Shown in pieces: positions 14,179 through 24,729 of a stretch of DNA of 64,000 bases; the stretch's first letter is position 1; each line of letters starts with the position of its first letter. This DNA comes from Phorcus lineatus. Its lineage: Eukaryota; Mollusca; Gastropoda; Trochida; Trochidae. The translations under genes and the position numbers were made by a program. The notes beneath the pieces were generated by a model. The model searched no databases, was not told the DNA's origin, and worked only from the letters and a program-made list of their open reading frames with translations. The DNA is taken from NCBI GenBank assembly GCA_921293015.1, contig OV121088.1, forward strand, positions 25,829,645 through 25,893,644, in the 5' to 3' direction.

Positions 14179-14248
14179 TGTTGACTATTATTTTCAACGC
14201 TGGTACTATTGTTAGTGTGGCCTATTCATTTTGCCAGTTCCATCATAT
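14179..14248 (-). other. Probable KANSL3 5' UTR segment with a splice acceptor
   Basis: Directly upstream of the ATG the minus strand reads back to an acceptor, CTTATTTCAG (complement of about 14249-14258), so the start codon appears to lie in a second exon and the first, non-coding exon must lie beyond 14.3 kb. Together with YY1-like motifs at 18.2-18.4 kb this implies that the LINE at 14296-17822 sits in intron 1. Confidence 0.45.
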
Positions 14249-14295
14249 CTGAAATAAGAAACAATTGGATTTGTCATTGTCACATAAAATGATTA

Positions 14296-17200
14296 GTGCA
14301 AGTGTATGTCAGCGCTTGGGAGCGGCAGGCTGCACAAACTCTCTCACTATTTCATCAAATTTGGATGGTTTAAAGTTTGTTCCCGATTTCAAAGTTCTGC
14401 AAAAGTGTTTGTGAAGACATGAAGAATCATATTGTGAAAAAACAACAGTTTTGACATTGTAATAAGACATGCTGTTTTTGTGTACATTTCTATGTTTATG
14501 TTACACTAAAATACCTGATTCAATCATCACCCAAGCACTATCATGCCTGCACTGGAGGGAAACAATGCTACCTAATCAAGAGCGAATCATCTACAGCAGA
14601 GCAGAGCTCATTGCACTGAAGCCGCCTGTGTGTAACATACTCAGGGGGAAGCTGGAGTACAATGACCTCGTCAAACAGAGGCCCTGTGTCAAATCAAGGT
14701 TTAAGAAAAGAGGTTGTAGAGCGGGAAGGAAGATAAGAAGATTTCCACTGAGAAGACAGGGTGTAAATTGGGACAATTTGAAACCAATCGCCTTCAATAA
14801 AAACATCAACAAATCACCCAAGCCTTTGTCTCTGCACTCTGTAAACTGTAGATCAGTAAAAAACAAAACAACATCAATTTTGGACATGATTACTTCAAAT
14901 GATTTGGACATTTTAGCTGTGACAGAAACCTGGTTAGGAACTGCTATAGATGATCGAGTAATAGCTGAACTTGTTCCCCAGGGTTACTCAATGCATCATG
15001 AGTCCAGAACGGACAGACGTGGAGGGGGCATAGCCTTAATTCACAAACAAGGATTGACTGTCAAGAAGATTACGCCCTGTTCGGATTGTACACTCACCAC
15101 CTTTGAACATATGGAGTGCTGTGTTAGGACAGGTGATAACCAGTTCATACTTTGTGTGGTCTATCGCCCACCTCCATCCAAAAAGAATGGATTTACAAAG
15201 GAAGTGTTTTTCTCCGAGTGGTCAACGTACCTGGATAGCATAACAGTACTCCCACAGGATATTGTACTCTGTGGTGATGTAAACTTTCATCTCGAAAAGC
15301 AAACTGACAGAGACACCTTCCAATTTCTAAGTTCATTAGAAGTTCACGGACTAAAGCAACATGTGGAGGGTTCAACCCACAAACACGGTCATACATTAGA
15401 TGTCCTCATCACAAGGGAAGACAGTAACATTCTTGACAGACCTCCTCGTGTAACTGACCCATGTCTTTGTGACCACAGAGGGAATCCTGCTGGTGACCAT
15501 TTGGCTGTTGAGGTTTTTCTGAATTATTGCAAGCCCGAACCAATCAAACAGAAAGTATCCTTTCGAAGATACAAGGAAATTTCAATGTCAGACTTCATTA
15601 CAGACATTGAATCATCTCCTGATCTTCAACAGTGCGATGGTTCATTGGATGATCTCGTACAAGCCTATAATGATGGTTTCAGAGCTCTGGTCGACAAACA
15701 TGCTCCTGTGCTGTCAAAAGTGATAACTCTCAGACCAAATGCTCCCTGGTATACAGATGAGCTGCGAGATGCCAAGCATAGACGGCGTAGAGCAGAAAGA
15801 CTGTGGCGGAGAACAAAGCTGTGTGTACACCATCAACTCTTCAAGGACCAATGCAAAATCATTGGCAAGATGTTGACTCAGGCAAAGAAAAACTATTTCC
15901 AGGAAAAAGTCATGGACAACTGCACTAATCAAAAACAATTGTTTAGACTCACTAAGAACCTGATGGGCAAATCGAGTACAACTGTTCTCCCAACCTGCTC
16001 GTCCAATAACATGTGTGCTAATACATTCAGTGACTATTTCACAGCAAAGGTTGCTACCATAAGGGAAAACATTGTATCCACTAACCAGGGAAATCTAAAC
16101 AATTCAGTAATGAGTGCGGACGTACAGTTCCTAGGCGAACATCTGACTCATTTCTCCCCATTTACACAGGACGAAATACATAAGATAATCTTGAAAGCAC
16201 CATCCAAGTCATGCGAACTTGACCCAGTCCCTACATTCATACTGAAGCAATGTTTGGAAAAAGTTCTTCCTTTGATAACAGCTATTGTCAACAAATCTCT
16301 GGAAGAGGGGCACGTTCCTAAATGCTTCAAAAGTGCAATCGTGAGGCCATTGCTTAAGAAATCTGGTTTGGACAAGGAGACACTTAAAAACTACAGACCT
16401 GTCTCCAATTTGCCATTCATATCTAAGGTACTCGAAAGAGCTGTCTCCATACGTCTTCAAAATCACCTCCAAACAAATGGATTGCACGACACACTCCAAT
16501 CTGCCTATCGTGTCGGACACTCGACTGAGACTGCCCTTCTTCGGGTTCACCATGATATAACAAAGGCTCTGGACAACAAATGTGCTGTTGCATTACTGCT
16601 CCTCGATCAGTCAGCTGCCTTTGATCTCATCGACCACAGCATTCTGTTCGACCGTCTACAATCCAGCTACGGAGTATCAGACCAGGCACTGCTATGGTTG
16701 CAGTCGTACATGAGTGACAGGACACAGTGTGTGTCAGTAAATACAGCCATTTCAGATTACAAGAATCTAAACTTTGGTGTACCACAGGGATCCGTCCTGG
16801 GACCTGTCTTGTACTGCTTGTACTCTAAGCCTATGGGTGAAATATGCCGCCGTCATGGTCTGCCATACCATGTTTACGCAGACGACAAGGGTATCTACAC
16901 AATTATACATCCAAGTGACAATGTAGAGAGAACCGCTGAAAGACTGAAAATTTGTCTGGATGATATCAAAACCTGGACAAATTCCAACATGTTAAAACTT
17001 AACCAGGATAAGACAGAGATGATTGTCTTTAGACCCAAGACAATGCAGGTCCAATCAGAAAGTTTTCATGTTGAAATTGGCTCCAACAAAATCCAAGCTG
17101 TCGACAATGTGAAATACCTCGGGGCACAGCTGGACAAATGCCTTTCTATGGACACCCACGTGAAAGCAATCGCTAAATCATGCTTCTACCAGATCCGGAA

Positions 17201-17822
17201 CATTGGTGCAATACGGCAATATCTCACAGAAGAATGTTGTAAGAAACTCGTCCACTCACTGGTCACAACGAGATTGGATTATGCAAATTCCCTCCTGTAT
17301 GGAATCCCCAAATCTCTGCTCAACCAGCTACAGAGAGTTCAAAACTCTTCTGCTCGCCTCATCACCCGCAGTAGAAAACGTGAGCACATCACGCCAATTA
17401 TACGTGGCTACCAGTGCACTTGCGGTGTCAGTTTAAGATCCTGATGTTTACCTTTAAAGCACTGAACCATACTGCCCCGTCTTACCTACATGAACTCATC
17501 CTCCCATATCAGCCCCCACGATCACTACGATCTGGATCAGCATCACTTGTCACCACCCCCAAAACAAGAACGGTGATGTATGGTGAGAGGATGTTTGACA
17601 AGGCTGCTGCAACATTGTGGAATAGACTACCGCCAAATGTGAGAGATGCAGACACATACAGCAGTTTCAGAAAAGCTGTCAAGACCCATCTCTTTGAAAC
17701 AGCCTATGGGCAGTGAACTGCTCTGATTAACTTTTCCTCTGTACAGCGCCTTAGAGTGATTCATTTCTGTCTCAAATAAGGCGCTATATAAATTTCGTAT
17801 ATTATTATTATTATTATTATCA
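14296..17822 (+). mobile_element. L2/CR1-like non-LTR retrotransposon, near complete, flanked by 10-bp TSD
   Basis: A LINE of about 3.5 kb bounded by the direct repeat AAAATGATTA (14286-14295 and 17823-17832), read as a target-site duplication. It carries one long ORF with endonuclease and reverse transcriptase, then a 3' tail with a stem-loop (GCGCCTTA...TAAGGCGC, about 17747-17784) followed by TATAAAT and a (ATT)n run, typical of CR1/L2-group LINEs. It lies antisense to KANSL3, probably in its first intron. Confidence 0.8.
14469..17716 (+). pseudogene. LINE ORF2: AP-type endonuclease plus reverse transcriptase, one frameshift
   Basis: The first open frame runs 14469-17444 (991 codons); the last 100 codons continue in another frame to 17716. 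An in-frame Met at 14565 is an alternative start. Endonuclease motifs: [12 protein letters not shown] near residue 121, TETWL near 153, [23 protein letters not shown]. Reverse transcriptase: [27 protein letters not shown], motif [16 protein letters not shown] (Asp near 713), [12 protein letters not shown], and catalytic YADD at residue 803. After HITPII near 17400 a one-base shift moves the reading to [14 protein letters not shown]...LWNRLP...FRKAVKTHLF, the usual C-terminal end of CR1/L2 proteins. Otherwise intact, so the insertion is probably young; the shift may be a real lesion or a sequencing error. Confidence 0.85.
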
Positions 17823-18206
17823 AAAATGATTAATTTGTCAGACCTAGCATCCCTATTTTGACTTGTAAATCAATCACTGATCGACACTCATTGCATCAGG
17901 ATTTAACATAATCTATGTCTCAAATATATGTTTGGACCTTTTAAAAATATAAAAACAGTATTCACAGTTTAGTGGTTCTGAAAATAAAAAATATATAAAC
18001 AAAAATATTTTGTCGGCCTATTCCGTATTCGCCTATTCAATGTATTTCAAAGATCATAAATTTAGAGCATTTATTAAGTTTTCGCTCCAAAGATAAATAT
18101 TTGCAATAATTGAAATACTTATTCTTTTTCAGTGATAAGATGACAGACCTCCAGCTTTTGTTTGAAGCGTCATTTTATTATAATTTTATTGGGACAGCCA
18201 TGCTGA

Positions 18207-18413
18207 CCGCCATATTGGCTCCAGTTGCGAGCCACTTCAATTTGATTTTTCGTATGAACGTCATAAGTTTTATCGATCCTACAACAAAAATAACCTTCTT
18301 TAATACCCACGGAAGTTACAATGCTGAAGGATATTCCCGATCTTTTGTAAATACTGCTTGAAAAGAATTTCCCTTTCATCTACAGAGAATAAAGACATCC
18401 ACCAAAATGGCGG
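18207..18413 (-). promoter_or_regulatory. Paired YY1-like motifs, candidate KANSL3 promoter
   Basis: CCGCCATATTGG at 18207-18218 and AAAATGGCGG at 18404-18413 are close to the YY1 core (AANATGGCGGC), which commonly marks start sites of housekeeping genes. They lie about 4 kb upstream of the KANSL3 ATG, past the LINE. The motifs are seen; assignment to KANSL3 is inferred, and a start site on the + strand is possible. Confidence 0.3.
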
Positions 18414-19377
18414 TATAGTGTTTGTATCAGAGTGGCCTCCCTTGGATTGAATTCGTAAAAAAACGAAATATGAGTGTTAGCGTTTCAACAGTGAAGCCTC
18501 TTCAACTTGCTTCCTCAAAACAAATCATTTGTTTGGGAAAATTTGAACATATGGAATTTTTATTTCAAAAGTTTGATTCTGTTTTTATGCAAATGATTAA
18601 AGATATAAATTTGGCCAAAATAGATCAGAAATTTAACCTGTAGACATCGGCTTGATCATGCAAGTATTTCATTTTTTGTAAATGACTGAAAGGACTGAAA
18701 TTAAGATCTCATAGATATTTCTTCTAATTAGCCACCAGAGATTCTATTGCTCACTTCTTTTAAATCCACTAAATATATCAAATGTCGAGAATTTGTCATG
18801 CTCTCTGTTCAATTCTAACATATGAATAGAAAACTGCAAGTATTCTGGGCATTATTAATATTGTAATATGTAATATTATTCCCCTTATTTTAAGTTTTGA
18901 GATACCGAACTAAATACTATCGTAAGTACTGCTACGTTTAGCACCATACCTTCCACACTAGATTTCATTGTTAAAGAGATCATAGCGAAGCGCCCTTCAA
19001 ATCCAGTGATGGCCATTAGTGGTTTATCAAACATGGAGCAGCCTAGTAGAACGCTTTTTGATGGAATTATTTACTAAAAAATGTTCTCAACTAATCATAA
19101 GTTTATGCCAAGTGTATAATTTGCAGATGGTCAAAATATCTCATTACTGAATCCAATCATACGTAGTTGTAGAGGAAGTAATCATGTATCAAGCATAAAC
19201 CACTGGCGGCCATTTATTCGCATTGCTAACCGATCATGTTACGTTCGTTTAAAAACTGCTTCCTTTGATTAAAAGACATTCTCTTGAAATTTAAAACATC
19301 TTTTTTTCGTTTAGTGAGAATACGTTTTCCATTTTTTTAAAAACCCGTGCCACTGCCAATTTAAAACGAATTATATG

Positions 19378-20102
19378 CATCAGGGATTGGGAAAGACTCG
19401 CATTGTTTGTTGCTGTTACGGATAATTTCCAATATAGAAATTGGGTGAGATTTATTGATGTAACACTATTTCGAATAAATATCTTGAATTTTTTAGGATC
19501 CAATCATAGTCTTCTAATTGAAACAGGCAGATATTATAATATACCAAGACATGAACGTATTTGCCCCTTCTGTATAATACCAAATATCGAAGATGAATTT
19601 CACTTTTGTTTAGTATGCCCATTTTATCTTGATTTGCGTGTCAACCTTCTCCCGAGATATTATCACTCTTTTCCAACCCCTCATAAGTTGTCCATGTTAT
19701 TTTGCTCCGCTTCTCGCAATATTTGTGTAAATTTTGCAAAATATGTATTTCTGGCTGCAAAGAAACGTAACTTCTTTTTCAAAGGGGTTCATGTTATATA
19801 ACAATGTACAGTTCTCAATATAACACATGGCAAATGTAAAATTCAGCGCTCGTGTAACGTTTTGTATGTTTTCATGCCCTGTATATGTATGATGGGCCGG
19901 TGGCCCCTATACCTGAATAAAAGGCATTCATTGGGAAAGACACCTTTGACAGTTGGCCATTTTGGGGCTTTCAGTCGTTTTCAGAAATTTTAAATGGGCC
20001 ATTCCCCTTTGCAGCAATAGTAAAATCTATAATTCTAATGGGCCATATTTTCATCCAATGTGCAAAATGTCCCATGGCCCCTGCCATTCCCAATCCCTGA
20101 TG
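19378..20102. mobile_element. Short MITE with CATCAGGGATTGGGAA ends, split by a LINE fragment
   Basis: The left end CATCAGGGATTGGGAA (19378-19393) and right end TTCCCAATCCCTGATG (to 20102) are exact inverted repeats. Without the 0.54-kb LINE insert plus one duplicate the element would be about 180 bp. The interior right part contains repeated GGGCCAT/GGCCAT words. No coding capacity. Confidence 0.75.
19398..19929 (+). mobile_element. 5'-truncated LINE 3' fragment with 12-bp TSD inside a MITE
   Basis: 532 bp flanked by ATTGGGAAAGAC on both sides (19386-19397, 19930-19941). It encodes the C-terminal tail of a non-LTR reverse transcriptase with a zinc-binding-like pattern, RICPFC...DEFHFCLVCPFY (open frame 19403-19801), and ends in a short 3' UTR with GGGCCGGTGGCCC and AATAAAA. 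It is 5'-truncated, as usual for LINE copies. Confidence 0.75.
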
Positions 20103-20774
20103 TAATAATGTATTCAACTCCTGAAAATGTTACGTTGATACGTTGATAATATGCATTGCAAATTACAATATTTGAGTCACCAAAGACACTACAGAATGTA
20201 AAAAAAAATATTTCACAGTTACATTTTTATCGATATATTTCGTATGGACAACTCTTTTCTTGTGTGAAGTGTCCCATTTACAATCTCAATTATAAATCTA
20301 AGCGCTACAAATTCTTAGTACAGTCTGTATTTATATAACATTTGATGAAATATAGGAATTTCGTTAACTAAAATTTATTGAATTTCAGTAATTTTTACTA
20401 GAGAGCAATTATTAATTCGTTTTTTATTTAAATTCAACATTCCTTTTGAGAAAGTAGATCTTGCAAGTTTGGTGTAATCGGAGGTTTTGTGTGAGAGTTG
20501 TTAAGATAAAAAGGGCGGTTTTCCCCATGATTTATGCGTGTTCGATTTTTGACTATTCAACAGTAATGCAATGAATATTTGATATTTCATTTTATGGCAA
20601 AATGACATCGCCAAACTAAATATCTCTTATTGCGTGATAACCTTAGACTGTATCAATAATTCAGTACCATAAGACACAATTCCCAAAAGACAGAATCAAC
20701 AACAACAACACTTATTAGCTGAGCAGTGCTGACCACCCCTAATTAGTCAATGACCGACCCATCCATCTTTTCAC

Positions 20775-20915
20775 TATCAAAGGGCCACAGTAGGTGTATT
20801 TAGAACATAATTGCATCGAACTGTCGTGATATTTATACTATTATTGTAGAAGAACAAAAAAGAGTGTACAAAACATGTTGTAATAGGAACATTAACATAC
20901 TCTGTGGCTCTTTAA
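20775..20915. mobile_element. Small MITE-like element, imperfect ends, TTAA at right
   Basis: The left end AAAGGGCCACAG and the right end CTGTGGCTCTTTAA form an imperfect inverted repeat about 140 bp apart. The right end resembles the AGAGCCAC ends of the 6534 and 41269 elements, so it may be a distant relative. Only the right TTAA is intact. Confidence 0.4.
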
Positions 20916-21575
20916 GACAATGTTTTTACATGGAAAGTGTATCTTTGTATTATATACTTATTCCATATACATATTCCATATATAACATTTGACAGTCTAT
21001 AGTTCATTCTCTATACCTTATCTAACTCGTCTCTAAAATACAGTGAAACTGAAATATTGTGTACAAGTTTATGTCCAAAGAGGTCTCTAAGGAGTTGGTG
21101 ATCAGTGACTAAAAGATTTTACGTGTAAATGAGATTGAACAATTTACTTAAATAAAATCCTGTTTTCAGCCCCAGGTTTACACAAAGTAGGTTTACACGT
21201 CGGGGTACGACAAGGTTGAAGATTTATCCGACTGGTAATTACCATTTTTGGTTACTTTGAGTTATACAGGTTACTTTATAAGAAGTATGTAAAATTTGCA
21301 TAAATATTTGATTGATTTTCTTTATTGATACATTCTTTATCTGTCAAAGATAGCACAAAACACACAGTGCTACATTACCCAACGTTCTTAGATAGATAGT
21401 TTATTTCTGCCAAGGAGGCCACAGGCCCATATTTCTTGGAAAAAAATAATTATATGAACAATCGTCCCGAAGAATAAGATATGCATATCAACATTTCATG
21501 CTATGTATAATTGAAATAAGTGATAACCATTTTACTTCTAATACAATTCATTTATGCATAAAGAGTAAGTGCAAT

Positions 21576-21623
21576 ATATATATATATGCATAAATATTGA
21601 TTGATATATATATATATATATAT
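21576..21623. repeat. (TA)n microsatellite within the degraded LINE
   Basis: Two short TA runs separated by a TGCATAAATATTGATTG-like spacer. Confidence 0.6.
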
Positions 21624-23081
21624 CCCAGGATTTACAATAGTTGATTGACAATTGGAATTCATTATGTTTCGAAAAGTTTCCCTTGTCGGATTTACAATAT
21701 AATTACTTTTGATATATATTTTTACGTAAATCGTCAAAGGCGGTACATACCAAAAGGAAATGAAATTCATTTTCAACACAATCTAATCCATAACGTGAAC
21801 AATGAGTACATAATCTACATTCAATATCAACACCAGTTCTGCTTCCTACTTATGCCATCAAATTATTACCACGTCTTAAATGAAGTAAGGCTTTTCGATA
21901 TAATTTCTCTTCAATATTAATAAGATATGATTCCACATTCAATAGAGATTTTAAAATGTGGTAGGAACCAAGACGTGAGTTTTCAGCAATATTTGAGCGC
22001 CATTGTTGCATGTCCACATCCTTTATACGTTGTTTGACTTCTAACAAAAAATCTTCGCAGCTTCCAAAATCTTGAATAATCCAAACTATTCCAAATCAAA
22101 GTTTATATAAAATGTCATTTAAAAATGTTACCCATGAATTAAGTTTAGAAAGATCGATATTATAGAGCATGTGGTAGGTCCCTTTTGGTAGTGTTCTGCT
22201 GTCCATAATAATAAACTTGCTCCAATATGTTATACACTTCATTTCTTTTGTTGTATATATAGAATGACGAGCGGAATGGGGTAATCTTAGAATCCTTTTG
22301 AAGTACTTTGTTAGGACTGTTTCAATAGATTTATAGGTCTGATATCCCCAGATTTCAGAGGTTTACCGGGTATGTCAAAATAGGTAAGACCATATTGTCG
22401 AAAAGTCGGTCTGCTGTAGTTATTTTGGAGACCGCCACATAATGAGTTAAGGTTATAAAGTGTAGAACATGGTTTTTCGGCCTGCTGCGCCAACGTAGTC
22501 TATACGCCAGATCCTGAAATAAGGTTGAAGCCTAAGCAAGTCTATAACAAGACTTCAGAGCTTGATTTCAGGTTTCAGTCTCCTTTTCATTTCTTTTAAT
22601 ATTTTTTAAATTTGTCGGTTAACTGATGCATTTTTCATTTCATTTCATTTTGTCCAGACTGCTTTTGGTGTGAAAATAATTTCTAAATATTTATAATGTG
22701 AAACCACTTTTATCTGTGATCCCTTGAAGTTCCACTTTTCATAATGCTGTAGATATCCCCCGTTCCTAAAAACATCTATATGTTATTTGTCAATATTCAA
22801 AGAAAGTCCCCATCTATCACAAAAGTCACTTAAGAGATCTATTTGTTGTTGAAGTCTACCTGCACTATCTGCTGAACTTGTGACGTCATCAGCATATGAT
22901 AACGAGGAAATGTTTGGTGCCTCTACTGATATATAAATGCCTCTGCAGTTTGAATCGTCCATCTCTGTCATAAAATGGTTGATATAGAGTGAAAATAAGG
23001 GGACTCAACATGCAGCCCTGACGTGTACCCGCGTGGCAAGGGAAAACGTCACTGAGTCCATGCAGTCTCATTAAAATCGAC

Positions 23082-23220
23082 AGTGTTCCGAGGAATAAAA
23101 GTTTTTAGATAGCAACTCTGGCGGGATTCGAACGGTCCGTTGTGGAGAGGAAAGCACTTGGTAGAAGACGTTCGAATTCCGCTATAGTAAATTTTTAAAA
23201 ACATTTATTCCTGGGAACAC
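23082..23220. repeat. Palindromic 140-bp element with tRNA B-box-like words
   Basis: The segment folds on itself almost end to end: GTGTTCC..GGAATAAAAG..TTTTTA at left pairs with TAAAAACATTTATTCC..GGAACAC at right. Inside, GCGGGATTCGAACG (about 23122) pairs with CGTTCGAATTCCGC (about 23180). The GTTCGAATCCCGC word is like a Pol III B box, so the palindrome may be two head-to-head tRNA-like segments or a MITE that resembles one. Confidence 0.5.
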
Positions 23221-23344
23221 GGTGGATTTTTATCAGACTGTGAGTCCATGTTCAGTTTTAACGCAGGATCGTAGTTTCGAGTACATATCTAATATCACCG
23301 ATTACAATGAAATACCTCGATAATTTTGCACATCACTTGTAGAT

Positions 23345-23432
23345 CCGTTCTTGTGAAGAGGATAATAATACTAATAATGAGAATTTATAAAGCGCTATAT
23401 CCACACACAAGGTGCATGCTCATAGCACATGT
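23345..23432 (-). mobile_element. Small L2/CR1-like 3'-end scrap, antisense
   Basis: The minus strand reads TAGCGCTTTATAAATTC then an ATTATTAGTATTATT run, matching the 3'-end design (GCGCT..TATAAAT..(ATT)n) of the intact LINE at 17.8 kb. Only the tail is present. Confidence 0.4.
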
Positions 23433-24416
23433 ATTTTATTGGAAAGTTTTACAAATATTTGAGCAATGCCTGTTTTAGATTGGTGTAGCAGTTCAGCTGT
23501 GATTCCGTCCGATCCTGGCGACTGCTTTAGTTTTGAATTTGCAATACTTATTGTAATTTATGACATTGTAATAGGTACAACACATATTTCATTACATGTT
23601 TTCATGATGCAGTCTTCACATTCATTGTCATGTGCATAACTATCATCCATAACTGTATCTTATAACGTTGTGGAATTTTCGGTTGAGTTTAAAAGCCGCT
23701 GAAAGTAATCAATCCACTCTGTTCCTGATATTGAGTTTGTACTTTTAGATCTTCGTAGTTTCTTCAGTTCCTTCCAAATTTTGTCTACATCATTCTTCAT
23801 GCAATTCCATTTAGTCTTCATGTCATTTTCATACTGTTTCTGTTTGATTGAACATGTTGGGCCCCGGCTCCCCCCACTAATTTTAGGGGAAATATTTTTT
23901 GTGTGATTGCATGCTACAAGTAGTTAAGTAGACACTGACATTGAGCACAACAGGCACTAATGACTTTGTGAGTGACGTGAACATTAAATGCCTGTATTTG
24001 GTCTCACCGACATTGTAAGCGGGTGTTTTTCTTGAAAAAATAATCTGTCATGACCTATATAAAGTATAAACGATGTCGTTCCTCCCACTGGAACTAGTAG
24101 TATGTTGTCATGCATGAGTTGTTCTCACATACACTTTCATCATACAAAATATTAAACACAGCCAGAATAGGAAAATGGTCTGATTCATCAAGTAAAACAA
24201 ACTTTAAAATTTGAAACAAAATAAAAAAAGGTGTGAACTAACTAACCCATCGTTCTATTTTCTATACAAATCTTTTGTGAGTTACAAAATTTGCAATGAC
24301 ATTCATTATACACATTTCCTACAAAATCAAAAATATATATATTGATATATGGGGATAGAATCAACAATGTGTTTTTTTTCTCTCGTTAAATATATGAGCA
24401 AATATGTCGACTTAGA

Positions 24417-24576
24417 CACAGGAGCGTGTATCGCTTAGAAATAGCTTTAGAAAGACATATATACCCATAGACCCTACCCTACTACTATACTTTTATTACT
24501 TTTATATAGTAGTAGGGTAGGGTCTATGGGTAAATATGTCTTTCTAAAGCTATTTCTAAGCGATACACGCCCCTGT
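24417..24576. repeat. Near-perfect long palindrome (two 72-73-bp arms)
   Basis: The left arm 24417-24489 and right arm 24505-24576 are reverse complements with about two mismatches, separated by about 15 bases (CTTTTATTACTTTTA). Transcribed, it would form a very stable hairpin. A diverged, arm-only relative (GGGACGTGTATC...TAGAAAGACGA) lies near 43424-43462, so it belongs to a repeat family. Confidence 0.8.
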
Positions 24577-24635
24577 GAACCTAAAGTAGTAAATATCAAA
24601 AGCTCAGAAGAGGTTGTTATCATAATCCCGGGAGA

Positions 24636-24685
24636 CATCGATACAGGTCATATACAATATATATTGTGTAAGACCTGTATCGATG
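24636..24685. repeat. Second smaller palindrome
   Basis: CATCGATACAGGTC and GACCTGTATCGATG are inverted around an ACAATATATATTGT-like centre, 60 bases after the large palindrome. Confidence 0.6.
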
Positions 24686-24729
24686 TCTCTCGTGCTTGTG
24701 GTTGTTATAGGTCATAGACTCTCATACGG

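Larger units (their letters stand above)
21390..23880 (-). mobile_element. Degraded antisense LINE (reverse transcriptase remnants)
   Basis: On the minus strand, in the correct order, there are remnants of SPGSDGITAELLHQSK (about 23.5 kb), GTRQGCMLSPLIFTLY (about 23.0 kb), SYADDVTSSADS with FCDRWGLSLN (about 22.9-22.8 kb), and a C-terminal part near 21.9 kb, ending in a 3' segment with GGGCCTGTGGCC near 21.42 kb. Multiple stops and frameshifts break it. The 3' design resembles the fragments at 19398 and 48470, suggesting one family. It is interrupted by the palindrome at 23082 and the scrap near 23350. Confidence 0.7.
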
